NCBI GenBank assembly: GCA_022885665.1
Contig: JAGQDJ010000618.1
Location: forward strand, 337,116-401,115
Source of the DNA: Triops longicaudatus
Lineage: Eukaryota > Arthropoda > Branchiopoda > Notostraca > Triopsidae
Reading direction: 5' to 3'
DNA: 64,000 bases
Shown here in pieces: positions 11,109 to 22,117 of the stretch. The position numbers were made by a program, and so were the translations under genes. Under the pieces are notes generated by a model that searched no databases, had not been told where the DNA came from, and saw only the letters and a list, made by a program, of their open reading frames with translations. Positions within the stretch are counted from its first letter, which is position 1. Every line of letters begins with the position of its first letter.

Positions 11109-12216
11109 TGTGGACTTGAACTGTCAACTCACTAAACGTATCTACATCTCACACAAGTCAGCTGATCCCAAGTAAACAACGTTCCCTGGCGAAACCGATG
11201 TGGGGAGGTAGGAACTAAGCCACGCTCACACAAAGAACGCGAAAAGACCTTGCAATATTCCACGGTGTACCCGAAGTCGATCGCTTTACAGGTCCCTCTC
11301 AGGTGTGGGGTGTCGCAACTTGAGCGCTTGCGTTATGGAATGCGAATACAGAATTTCTTTATTTCTTTTACTTTTCTTATTACTTACTACTATTATTAGT
11401 ATAAAGTTATTATTACTACTATTACTATCATCATTATTTTCTTTCTACTTTAACTATTATTGTTACTACACAGTGTATATTGCTTATTGCATCAGAGTTG
11501 CTTCACAGTAGTGGTAATCTTCCGACTTTTTCAGACAAACAAGTTATCGAAGAGTGACTTAAAAAATGTTTTTTTTTTTTATTCGCAACAATTAATTTCA
11601 GATAACTTTTTTATTTCCTTGTGAAATAAGTTTTGAATCTAATCTCGCCTTGCAGCTTTTCAGGCCCAGTACAGCCACTTGACTTTCCGCAGCTTTAATT
11701 TTATGCATCAAACGCAAGCCAACATTCAACAGCGGCGACGATCTTCCGTCTTTTCTCTATTGCTATAATTCCACTTTTTTGAGCCCCGGGAACTCAAATG
11801 TGAAATAACTCCTCACTAGCTTGAATGAAACTTCCAGTAAACGTTCTAAGTAGCTGCTTTTGCACAAAAATCATGACGATTTCTTTTTATAAATAGGGTT
11901 AAAAGAATTTGGGTAAATTTAGGATAGGGTAGTTAAAGCTAAGTTAGGTTATGTTTGATTAGATGAGGCAGTTGACATTGGCAATGAATGACAGTACCGT
12001 GAGGATAACACTTGAAGGAATTTAGTCCACAAAATGTGAAATTACGGTTCCAAAGTTCCAGAGGAGTTCTCGAAACTGAACAACTGTATTACTAAGTAAC
12101 CAGTTGATCGTGAATTAACGAATTACGGAAAAAATCGGGAAACACAACGAACTTGTGTCCGACGATTCAGAAGTTTCGCTTTCGATTCTTGTAGTGATGC
12201 AATCGATGATCGCATA
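11109..12216. other. Intergenic
   Basis: 5' flank of CYHR1. There is an AT-rich low-complexity stretch of TTA/TTC-type triplets around 11350-11470. No gene or RNA seen. Confidence 0.6.
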
Positions 12217-12462
12217 TTAATGCTTTTCTGATTTCACCTCCGCAACACCAAAGATTTGGCGTTCAAGTTGTTGAAGACGTTGACAAAGCTTAACATTCAC
12301 ATCCTTATTCCGGCGTAGGATAGACTGAGCCTCCGCTATTTTACCACGTCCTTTGCCGATAACCTATCGTTCAGCGAAGAATTCCCCATCATTAAGTAGC
12401 TCTTCTGTCTCCTTTGAACTAATTATGTTTTTACCCAAGCTGACCTTAGTTTGGCCCACTCT
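12217..12462 (-). pseudogene. Coding-like stretch with one in-frame TAG
   Basis: One minus-strand frame from 12462 to the stop at 12217 reads as protein-like sequence: VGQTKVSLGKNIISSKETEE, then LLNDGEFFAER, a TAG at 12364-12366, then VIGKGRGKIAEAQSILRR, and a coiled-coil-like tail ending VAEVKSEKH. Only one stop interrupts it. It lies just downstream of the small coiled-coil gene on the same strand and could be its former or alternative 3' part. Another open piece (MHNLDEEWAKLR, from 12479) sits in a different frame just before it, so at least one unseen intron, frameshift or sequence error would be needed. I do not recognise the family. Confidence 0.35.
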
Positions 12463-12556
12463 TCATCCAAATTATGCATTTTAGTGCAAAAGGCGTTCCT
12501 TTGTGAAACAATGAGACAGGAAAAACATTAAGAAAATACTACTGCAAGGAAGGACA

Positions 12557-13038
12557 TTATGCGTACACGTCTTCTTCCTCTTCAGACTTGCCAGCCTCGA
12601 GCTGTTTTTCAAATTTTTTCAATTTTTTTGCCAGCTCGTTGTTTCCACTCAACACATTTTCGAGATCAGCTTTCACTTCGTCTAGTTGAGCCGTAAGGGC
12701 AGTAAGTTCTCCTATAGATGCAACACATTAACAGTTCAACATCTTAATTCTTAATTTTAGTATCACTAATTACCTTCCAGTTGGTTTAACTTCGCTTGTC
12801 TTGGTTGTCTTTCACGTTCCAATTTAGCCAACTCTTTGGTCCGCATGTCTTGCTCCTGCTGAAGTTGGGTTAGACGCTTTTCCTGTACACAGAAAAACAC
12901 GCTTGGAATTCATTGTTGCTATGATGCTGGTAATTAGAGGTAAATCCATAATACCTGAGCTATTAATACCTCCCGCAATTCGTTTGGTACAAGCTCATGA
13001 GATAAGAGATCACCGAACTGGAACTTGCTTTGAGTCAT
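12557..13038 (-). CDS. Small coiled-coil protein, unknown family
   Basis: Three exons: 12970-13038, 12774-12882 and 12557-12711; 110 residues. The start is MTQSKFQFGDLLSHEL. The frame is open further upstream, but that part has no support, so I chose this Met. Residues 24-100 are almost pure charged helix with leucine spacing typical of a coiled coil (EKRLTQLQQEQDMRTKEL; NELAKKLKKFEKQLEA), ending in an acidic tail SEEEEDVYA. No catalytic or metal motif. The size and the helix-then-acid pattern resemble small scaffold or kinetochore-type subunits, but I cannot assign one. An alternative donor inside the last exon (GAC GT then GTACGC) would splice on into the coding-like region at 12217-12480, replacing the last two residues. 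It diverges from nothing obvious upstream; the nearest gene is on the same strand. Confidence 0.6.
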
Positions 13039-14007
13039 TTTGGGAAGACTTGGAACAACAGACCAAAGGACGCCAGATATTCGAGTTTGTTCGGTTTTTG
13101 CAGTAGCCGTGGGGCGGACGGAAAAACGGTCACGAGCGAACAACGGGGAGAGCGGGAAAACTGCGAAGTCGGGTATGCGAAGCGCGAACTCGGAATTGAG
13201 AATAGCAAAACGCAAATTTCATTCGGATGGCAAACCACCCGGATTCCGTAAGAATAAACCGTGAAAGATTTTCTTATTCCATTTCAATTTTATATTGCTT
13301 AAGCTGTTCTGTACTCGGGGATATTACTCCTGTTCAAGCATGTGTTGTTCAAGCAAATTAATGCGCTATGTCTGTTATTTGCGGCGTCTATGTGGCTTTT
13401 CCTCTTCTAATAGCTTCTGTTTTATTTTTCAGATCGTTTCCCTTTGGTTTTTGCTTGTAATGAGTTAGCTGCATGTTTAAAAGTAGTATTGTGAGAGGAT
13501 TTCATAGTAAGGCTAATACTTCTTGTAGGCCTACGCCCCGTCCGTAAGTTTCCGGCCACAGGGAACTTCAAGGTGGAAAACACAGTATAAAGGTTCCCTA
13601 ATGCTGTGGTTCTATTTAATAGTCCTGATGCCAGTAATGTAAAGGCAATGATAGTTATGTTTCTTTATTTCGATGTCTCTTTCTGTAATTCGAGGAGAAC
13701 ACATTACCGTAAAAGCTGCTTCAAGAAAACTCTCACGTTAGGATACTACCGGATCAAGAATTTTTCTAAATATTTTCGCATCTATGTTCCACAAAGCCGT
13801 GGAATTTAAATTGTACTGCCAAGATTGCTGGTGGATAGTAAGTGCCTTTTCAGGAACAAAAAATGCCACAAAAAGTCCAAAATGAAACACACCGATATAA
13901 CCCTTCTGCAAAGGAACCAAACTTGATTCACATTTAATGATAAACTACGTAATACATTGGTTTCCAATAACTGTACGCAGAAATCCCGCAAATTCCGAAG
14001 TTAATTC
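13039..14007. other. Intergenic
   Basis: 5' flank of the coiled-coil gene and 3' flank of the two-domain secreted-protein gene. I see no feature beyond short chance frames. Confidence 0.6.
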
Positions 14008-15610
14008 TTAGTTCGAGTTGCTTTTGATAACGATCTTCGCTACGGCGAGACCCGTGGTATCAATCTTCCTTCGGTGTCCTTGGATGCAAAGCTAGAACAG
14101 AAATATATAACTTTCAATTAGTTTTCCCTTACCGAATAATTTTCAAACTACTGGATCGATGTTCGTACCTGTACTGGATCATTTGAGGCTGGGATTTCGA
14201 GTTCAACAGTTTGCCAATCCACGTCGGGCTTATTATCTTGATATGTAAGAGTTGCTAAGGTTATATTATGGGATTTCCGTAAGTATGTGAACACCCTGAG
14301 TTGCGCATCACTCAAAGTATCCGCTCTCAACCAGTAATCGAACTGCAGGCTACCACCGTACGGAAACTGAAGGTTCTGGATGGTATGATAGTGAGCATAA
14401 GTGTTGATTGGAACTGGGTAATTGATTTCGATGAATCCTCGGCCTTCAGGAGGTCTCAAAACGGCACCAGACTCCGCTGAAATGCTGCTATGAACCCAAA
14501 TATTGTCTTCGTTGTTATTCATCCAAGTTGTGCTGTTCACAATGGCGCTGTAATCGTCCACAAATTCGAAAGCAACATACGGTGTCGTAACGACTATATA
14601 GTAATTGTCGTGCATCACCAATACAATAAAAAACAGTATTTAAGAAACCCAACATTTAGCAAATGTGGTAGTACCTTGTGCAGTCGTAGTCTCAGGTAGC
14701 TCTGTAGGTGTTGTAACTGAGGGTGCAGGTGAGGTAAAAACTAACCATGTTCAATTCATTATATAAATAGAGTTTTTTTTCGTTAAGTGAGTTACTTACT
14801 GCTCGTGGTTTGTTCCTTTGTTGTGGACAAAGGAGCTTCGCTTGACATTTCTGTGACTACAGTTGCATCCGTGGAAGTCGCAGGAGCTAGAGTTGACGTT
14901 ACTACATCCGAACCATCTTGAACAAGAATTCTCGCGATAGCAAGTCCGTTATTTACGTGCCTCCTTCGATAACCTTGAATGCACAGCTAGTAAAACAAAC
15001 ATTAATTTATGTATTTCAACTTTTCAATGGCAAGCTATGTAAATTACGGTGTATTGGATACCTGCACAAGTTCTTCAGTAGGTGGGATTGTAATTCTCAC
15101 AGTATGCCACTTCGAGCCATTGGGATCGGTGTATGTACTCGTGAGATTGCGTAAAAGCACTGCTTCGTGACTCGTTAGTTTCATGAGCTGAACCAATAAC
15201 TCGATGTCATTTCCGCTTTTGGATACCAGCCAGTAGTCCAACTCTATCACCCCACCGTTGGGAAACGCCAGAAGTTCTATGGTGTGATAGTGTGCCATAC
15301 TCTCCGTGCCGGATGGGTAGTTGATTTCGATGAATCCTCGGTTGCCGGGAGGTCTTACGGAATACGTTTCGTCTGACAAGCTGCTATGAACCCATACGCT
15401 GTCCGTTTGATCGTTGCGCCAATAGGTGCTGCTTACGATCTGGCTATAATCGTCAAGCATTTCTTGGCCCAATTTGGGCTGTTTGACACCAGTTCGAATG
15501 TTGCCTAGAGCGAAATGAATTTCCCTTTTCGGTAAGTTCCATGATGGCACGTACTTCGATTGCACCGCAACAGTGAGTACAACAAGTGCGAAGATCTTGC
15601 TGTACATCAT
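14008..15610 (-). CDS. Secreted protein with two tandem copies of an unrecognised domain
   Basis: Five exons: 15062-15610, 14800-14986, 14675-14716, 14169-14593 and 14008-14091; 428 residues. The start MMYSKIFALVVLTVAVQS is a signal peptide; an acceptor just upstream (TTATCCTACAG) indicates a non-coding first exon. Copy 1 and copy 2 share DDYS-x-IV-x-ST, W-V-HSS, RPP-x2-RGFIEINYP and AHYHTI...FP-x-GG...DYWL. Each is completed by a short exon starting LCIQG-[YH]-RR. A Ser/Thr-rich linker (STLAPATSTDATVVTEMSS) joins them and is probably O-glycosylated. The strand-rich pattern suggests a beta-sandwich, perhaps MAM- or lectin-like, but I see no diagnostic motif. The repeated exon pair with the same split point and phase 0 shows an internal duplication. 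Probably an extracellular binding protein; function unknown. Confidence 0.85.
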
Positions 15611-17057
15611 TTTCCTGTAGGATAACAAACTCGTTACTTCCAGTAAAATAAAATATACCAGCAAGTTATTATTGAGTATAGTAATATTGTGTGTATTCTA
15701 AGTACCTTATTTTTATGTGAATGTATAAGTACTTATGTTTATAACTTGTATGGGGATGTTAAGCGTATATTAATTAGTACTGTATGGCTTACTTTCAAGA
15801 AGAGAACAAGTCCAGGTGGTAAAGCTCTTCTAGATCTTACTGGACTCCTTTACAATTGAAAGTGTGGCGACTCCTTGTCTCGTAGCCTATCTTTAACACA
15901 CCAACGACGCAAGTCTTATCGCACCGTACCTTTACACCTGCTGGCATTTGCTGCATAGTGAATACGCAAGCCTTCATACTCTAATCGGGGGCGGAAAAAA
16001 GAACAGGTGAAGCTTGGCAAACACTACTTTATCGCTCCAGTGCAAACAAAGCTAGAGATCTTGCAACTAGTTCGTTAACTGGCTGAATCGTACATTCTTC
16101 CGCACAGAAAATCTTATCGGAATTAAGTATGCTGCTTACATCTCCACTAAGAGGATACAACGCAAGATAAAAGCGTAATACTGTACCGTCAAACGAAGTC
16201 GTCATGTAATGAATACATTGGACACGTGGAAGTCATTAGCCTTGAAACCAACAGACTTGTGTGAAACCTTTCATTAAGCCTACTCGAATTTAACAGTATC
16301 TTATACACTTCTCTCTAACATCACGTTGGCACGGAGCAAAGTTGCATTTCTTGCTCATTGTCATAGTTATGGCTTTCTTGACGTCTTCAGTGCAGGAAAA
16401 GATATCGTAATGGATTTAGTTGTTCGATAACAACACACTGTAAAGTACCATCATTGATTAACCCAACTTAAAATAATACGAGAGGTCATAGCTGCAGATT
16501 TGCTTTCTTAAGAACTTTTTGTACTTCTGTAATCTCAAGAATAAAATGTAAATATAAAACAAAAAGAATAACGCTGGAAAAAAGCTTTGAAGAATTAAAA
16601 AAATTGCCAAAGTTATAGGCCACTGTTAATGGCCCTCTCTTTGTGATATGTATCTCAACTTTCATCATATACTTTTTCATTAAGTTTGTCAATAAATGCC
16701 AGCAAAGAGCAGTTGCCCATGCTGGATCAATTACTAAAAAAATATTTCAACGAATTACTAAGAGTCTTGTTGGTCGTTACACACTTTATGAAAAATCTAT
16801 GTGTCAATTCAAATAAGTCTTCTAACAGTTTAAATTTTTCTCAACAAAAAACTTTCTGCGTTTTGATCAAATTAGCGAATATAGAAAGAAACGCTCGTTT
16901 TTGAAAGAATTGTGCCTCAATTTCCCAACATTTTGGCGAATCAATAAAAATAGTTAGTCATTCCTAAGTCATAGAAAAATATCAATAGCAACGGTCAACG
17001 CTGTGTATTAGAACGCTCTTCTTTGCACTACATATAATATGAGTTTTACATACTTTT
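15611..17057. other. Intergenic
   Basis: About 1.4 kb of AT-rich sequence between two leftward genes. It should contain the promoter and the non-coding first exon of the two-domain secreted protein. I see no gene, RNA or repeat. Confidence 0.6.
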
Positions 17058-19049
17058 TCATAGCTTTGAATTTAGTTTCGGAAGCACCAAGTTTTCAACC
17101 AGCTTTACAGCGTAAATGGCCGTTCCGGGTGCCGTAGTAACGCCGTAACCACCGTGGCCATACTGATGTACTACCTGAATAACACCAGATTAAAGTTTAA
17201 GTTTAATAACAGCCAAGTCTTGCAAAAATTGAAAGACAGTAGAAAAAATGGAAAGGAACCGACATGGCACGATAACTGCAATAGGAGAAGGAACATAACC
17301 CAGCTATAACGAACCCTCTTATAACGAATTATCAGCGAAAACTTGTGGGTTTTACAAATGTACAGAACAAGCTTCCGATATAACGAACTTATAACATACA
17401 GCAGAAAATGCTATAACGGACTACCGGTTATTAAGTACAACACGTCTCGTCGAAACAAAAAGCATTTAAGCCAATGCTGGTTATAACAGACAATCGGCTT
17501 AACATCCTAATATTGGGTTTCATAATCCATGGGTTTCGTTAAAGCAAGATATTAGTGTAGTAAATAGGCATTACCGAAAAGCTAACAAACCTGCAAGATT
17601 TTATTTTCTTCAGGAATGCTAATCTTTTCAACTTCGACGCGAACTGGGTCGCGATGTGGTCGCAAGCCGGTTACTTCTCGCACGACTTCGGCATTTTTCA
17701 AACTAGGAAGCAATTCAGTGCATCGTTCCCAAATGCTCTGACTATCGTGGGGATCCAAAGTCTGTCGATAACTATCAAAGTGTCTGCTTCCACCCAAGGT
17801 CACGCAGTCCATGCCTGGAATTATGTACGTGTCATAGTCCCCGTAGAAAAACATCTTTACCCACGGCGCCTTGACCTTTGTTTCCAACGTCAAATCTCGG
17901 ACATTTATTCAAACACACAAAAGTATCACCATATACCTTAAAAACTTGGCCACGGATAGGAACCAGTTTCACATCCTTACAGAGCTTTTTGGCTCCAAAG
18001 CCTGTGCAATTCACAACCACCTGGAAATCATATTTGCTTAGTTCTTCCAAACGCTGCACCGAGCCTTGGATTATCTTGCCACCCAATGCAAGAAACCTTA
18101 AATCAAACAAAAATAAAATTACACTTTGGTGTTTTAAATGACAAAAATTACTTTTTTCGCAGCCAGGGCAAGTGGTAACGGCTCTCGATGACCAAAGTTG
18201 TAAAGTAAGCGCCGTATTTCCAGTCACCGGGACAGATTTTGAGTTCAGATTCCGTCGCTGGACGGTGTACGGGCAGTAATCCTTCGAGGAAAGGGTTCTA
18301 ACAATTAATCAGGTATTACATAATAGGCACATGAGGACCACTAAAGGCAGCTCAATCTAAAAAAAAAAGTACCCGAGTCACTTCCGGAAATTGGCTGGAC
18401 AGAATGTAACCCGAAACTTCCATGACACCAGCCTCGGCCGCTTCCGAAGTCTCGAAAATAGCTCGATAATAGTGGTAGGCATCTGTAAGCCACTGCCTGT
18501 AGGAGTGATTCGCATGCAAGAAGAAATATATTTTATTGACTTATAATCCGAAAGCTAAGCTTATTGCACGTAGACGGCAAGTAATTAAGCGGAAAAAAAT
18601 CAACTATATCAAGTATGCTGAAGGGAATTACAGTAAGAAACAAAAAACAAAAATCATGCAGTAAGCTATCAATTTTTGTTTTATTTGTCCCTCAATAACT
18701 GCAAAGACGTGGCAATGCCGTTGGAAGAAGAGCAATGTGGCAATGACATCACCAAATAAATATTATGGGTTAAAGTGAAAAACTATAGAGATCTAACTCG
18801 GGAAATAATTGAGAAAAAAATGAGTTATGTAACGCGAGTATTATATTACCTAGTAATATCTGGCGTAGGTCCACAGAAACTTGGCCCAGGTCTGAAAATT
18901 CCAGCCGCGGCATCACTGAGCGTGTCTTGTTCGAATTTATCCGCAATAACTGTGATCTGCCAATCAGGGTGTTTTTTCTTTAAAATTACTGCAGTTGTGA
19001 GACCCACAATTCCGGCGCCCAAAACGCCAATATTCACTTGGTTGGCCAT
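17058..19049 (-). CDS. DDO: D-aspartate / D-amino-acid oxidase, peroxisomal
   Basis: An FAD enzyme that oxidises D-amino acids (D-Asp/D-Glu in the DDO branch) to keto acids, ammonia and hydrogen peroxide. Six exons: 18850-19049, 18373-18496, 18152-18297, 17937-18096, 17591-17875 and 17058-17174; 343 residues, the usual length. The N-terminal Rossmann motif is GVLGAGIVGLTTA. Family signatures follow: AAAGIFRPGPSFCGPTPDITR, VVNCTGFGAKKL, VPIRGQVFKV, the GLRPHRDPVRVE Arg region and YGHGGYGVTTAPGTA near the end. The protein finishes NSKL, so the last three residues are the classical peroxisomal signal SKL. I cannot separate DDO from DAO with certainty by eye. It is divergent with OSGEP, about 0.68 kb apart. 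The last intron (17175-17590) carries Tigger-like repeat sequence. Confidence 0.93.
17300..17545. repeat. TTATAACGA-type repeat fragment in DDO intron
   Basis: Several copies of the core lie close together: AGCTATAACGAACC, TTATAACGAATT, GATATAACGAACTTATAAC and GCTATAACGGAC. They match the units of the large array at 49970-51113. No complete terminal repeat pair is visible. It lies wholly inside the last DDO intron. Confidence 0.6.
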
Positions 19050-19724
19050 GCTGAACAAGGTGCTATCAAACCTGAGCCACAATAGAGTATTGGAAGCCAA
19101 TCATACAGAGCGTTCCTAGTTAAAGGCTCGGCATTGATTTGGGCTTACAAATGATAATTTCCACCCAAAACAAGATTTGAGACAGGTGTTTTTGACAAGA
19201 CGTGGTAAACATACAGAAGGGGCGTGGCTTGATTGTGTCACGCGTGCTAGCTCGGGTAGCAACAAGCCCAGAACGAATCGAAAATCTGAAGTTTCGATTT
19301 ACGCGAAGGAAAAAGCCTTCCCTTAACCTTGAAAGAGCATGAGGACGCGTAAGTCGCGGCTCCGTTGACCGACATTTTTTCCGCAATAAAAGTTTGTGAT
19401 GGGCCTAATAATGAAAGTAGATTTTTAAAAATATATAATTAAAAAACTGTATTAACATAGTTTTAAATTTTAATCAAGAGTTGTATTAGTTCTGTTAGAT
19501 ATCACAATAAATGAATAATGAAGTTACGCAATTTTTCAAATTTTAAGTCAATTGGTGTTTGGCGCCAATTGTATGCGACATCTGTGAGGTACGGCAAAAG
19601 CTCTCTCGTAAACAAATCAAAGCCACGTGCAATTACTGCCGTTTTCGCTTGGTTAGCGAAGGAATTTCAAGTATGATATATTTTCTTACGTCAACATAAT
19701 TTAATTTAATTTTTTATTGTAGTC
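19050..19724. other. Shared 5' region of DDO and OSGEP
   Basis: Divergent intergenic region holding both promoters. No TATA box is clear. An acceptor-like TTTATTGTAG ends 2 bp before the OSGEP start codon, so OSGEP probably has a non-coding leader exon here. Confidence 0.5.
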
Positions 19725-21117
19725 ATGGTTACCTGCATTGGGTTTGAAGGCAGTGCGAATAAGATTGGAATTGGCATAATAAAGGATGGGGTTGTGTTGT
19801 CGAATCCCCGAAAAACATTTATCACTCCACCCGGTGAAGGTATTTACGATTTATTCCAATACTGCGTACTTTGGTTTATCTTTTCTGAGTGCTAATTGTG
19901 CTTGGAAGGTTTTATGCCACGAGAAACTGCTCGTCATCACCAGAAGCATGTCCTAGATTTGCTGCAACAAGCTATGGACCAAGCGCAAGTAAGAAATATT
20001 TTTTTTTCGAATTATAGGATTATTTTATACTAATGTATTGCAGGTAAAACCAGTAGATATTGACGTCATTGCATACACGAAAGGACCAGGAATGGGGGCA
20101 CCTTTGGTTTCTGTTGCGCTAGTAGCAAGAACTCTGTCGCAGTTATGGAATAAACCAATTGTAGCAGTCAATCACTGCATTGGACGTATGTAAACTAAAA
20201 ATTTTCATACCGAGACTAATTTTATTATGAAAATTATTGTTTAGATATAGAAATGGCTCGTCTTATTACCGGTGCACGGAATCCGACCGTTTTGTACGTC
20301 AGTGGAGGAAACACTCAAGTCATTGCCTATTCCAAGAAACGCTATCGAATCTTTGGGGAAACTATTGATATCGCTGTGGGGAACTGTCTAGACCGTTTTG
20401 CTCGTATTATTAAACTTTCCAATGATCCAAGTCCCGGTTATAACATTGAACAATTAGCTAAGAAGTAGGTTTCCTTGACTGTTTTTGTGTTCGTAAGCTC
20501 ATAAATTGCTGGTTGCGTCATATTCTTATTCTCTACAGAGGTAAAAAATATGTATCACTGCCATATGTGGTAAAAGGCATGGATGTGTCATTTTCTGGGC
20601 TTCTTTCTTACCTGGAAGAAAGAGCCGAAGGTTGGCTCAAAGAAGGCTTTTGCACTGAAGCTGACCTTTGTTTTTCACTCCAGGAGACCGTTTTTGCTAT
20701 GCTGATAGAAATTACGGGTACAATTTTTAACCTTAGTTTACATTTGTATCTGAAATTTATAACATTCCTGAATCTTAGAACGTGCAATGGCTCATTGTGG
20801 CTCTACAGAGGTCTTGATTTGTGGAGGCGTCGGCTGCAATGTGCGTTTGCAGGAAATGATGGGCCAGATGTGTACAGAAAGAGAAAGTTTTATGTTTGCC
20901 ACCGACGAACGCTTCTGCATAGACAACGGAGCTATGATAGCGCAAGCTGGCTTGGAAATGTTCAAAGCAGGCATAACCACGCCACTGTCTGAAACCACAT
21001 GCACACAACGGTAATGAAGAGCAAATTATTATTTATTTTGTATCCTAATCATTCGATTCCCGTTTCGTTTACAGGTACAGAACAGACGAAGTTGAAGTTG
21101 TGTGGAGGGATGATTAA
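19725..21117 (+). CDS. OSGEP: KEOPS subunit Kae1/OSGEP (tRNA t6A synthesis)
   Basis: Catalytic subunit of the KEOPS complex that transfers threonylcarbamoyl to A37 of ANN-decoding tRNAs. Seven exons: 19725-19839, 19909-19988, 20044-20185, 20245-20464, 20539-20717, 20779-21010 and 21075-21117; 336 residues against 335 in human. ASKHA-fold signatures are complete. The metal-binding H-x3-H is in NHCIGHIEM, falling exactly at His109 and His113. The nucleotide loop YVSGGNTQVIAY, GETIDIAVGNCLDRFAR, KGMDVSFSG and CGGVGCNVRLQEMM all match. The C-terminal FATDERFCIDNGAMIAQAG and RYRTDEVEVVWRDD also match vertebrate OSGEP. No mitochondrial presequence is present, so this is the cytosolic/nuclear form rather than OSGEPL1. 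All introns are 54-74 bp. Confidence 0.97.
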
Positions 21118-21432
21118 TAAGAAAACGAATCTTACATGAAACGCGACGTCACTTTTGTTTGCAATGCTGATGAATACAGTAACTTAAATTATTTGTTTTC
21201 CGCTCTTTTAATTGAACCAACTTCGGCGGTCCGTTTCCGTCTAGAACACTTTGCCTGTCGAAGTAATCCGAAATATACGCTCACTTCATTCTTTTAAGAA
21301 AAAGTATAATTGTCATATGGCAATGATTTTGAAAAGAATCTAGTGTCTACCACAATTACCGGCACACGACCGCATTACCATGGCGCCGTGAACTTAATTT
21401 TTGTTTTATTTTTAGACATTATAATCGTTGTC

Positions 21433-21515
21433 TACAGTCAAATCTCGCTAAAACGGACACACGAAAGGACGGAGAATTGCCAGTTTAAGTCAATTATCCG
21501 TAATAGCCTATACTG
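21433..21515 (+). repeat. Short pogo/Tigger-like terminal fragment
   Basis: Begins TACAGTCAAATCTCGCTAAA followed by ACGGACAC, matching the TACAGTAAAACCTCGCTATAACG consensus seen elsewhere in the window. It ends near a degenerate TCCGTAATAGCCTATACTGA. Probably a small decayed non-autonomous copy. Confidence 0.5.
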
Positions 21516-21553
21516 ATTTAAATGCGTTTTTGTTTCGCAGGGGCATTGAACCT

Positions 21554-21582
21554 CGTATACAGGCCCGCAGGCCCTGTATACG
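21554..21582. repeat. Perfect 10-bp inverted repeat
   Basis: Arms CGTATACAGG (21554-21563) and CCTGTATACG (21573-21582) are perfect reverse complements around a 9-nt GC-rich spacer. It could form a hairpin. There is no following T-run, and the region is not transcribed by any identified gene. Confidence 0.6.
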
Positions 21583-22117
21583 ACGTTCAGTATGCAATTT
21601 TATTGGACATTTGCGTTTCGCCTATCTTCTCCATTATAAAATAAACATTGCAGGGATGGGGTGTTACCTCCCTAATTTTCCTCCCGGCTACGGCCTCGCT
21701 CGTATACAATATTCCTGCTGTCTCTTGTAAGATATATCCGTTACAGAGAGATTTAATCAAGTCTTTTAGAATTTCAGTATTTTTCTCTATTTTTATACAG
21801 TGGATCCGGTTACAAGGAATAACAAAGTATTCGAGCCCTGTGTGCTGCAACAGAAGCACATTCTCTGCTGATCAGCAGATTCGTCACAATGCCAGTAAAC
21901 ATTTGGAAAGTATTACAATGAACGTACCATAATACTAGTATATGTTTACAACCACAAGAGTCAACAAACGAAAAAACATTTTAGCAGAATGCTTGGCTAG
22001 AAGACGGGAACTTGACGGGAACTTATTTACATTCTTACAGTCTCTGATTCTCAACAAATCATGTACCGAGTCTCCATAATTGTCGTATTCAGATCGCAAA
22101 TTGTACAAGCTGCTCGA

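Larger units (their letters stand above)
21118..22117. other. Intergenic between convergent genes
   Basis: 3' flanks of OSGEP and the CENP-B-like gene. It contains a Tigger-like end fragment (21433) and a short perfect inverted repeat (21554), both listed separately. Nothing else supported. Confidence 0.6.

Noticed and set aside
13039..13215. Upstream in-frame extension of the small coiled-coil protein
   Set aside because: The extension is low in conserved character, and the Met at 13038 starts the clearly helical protein. Open frame alone is weak evidence.
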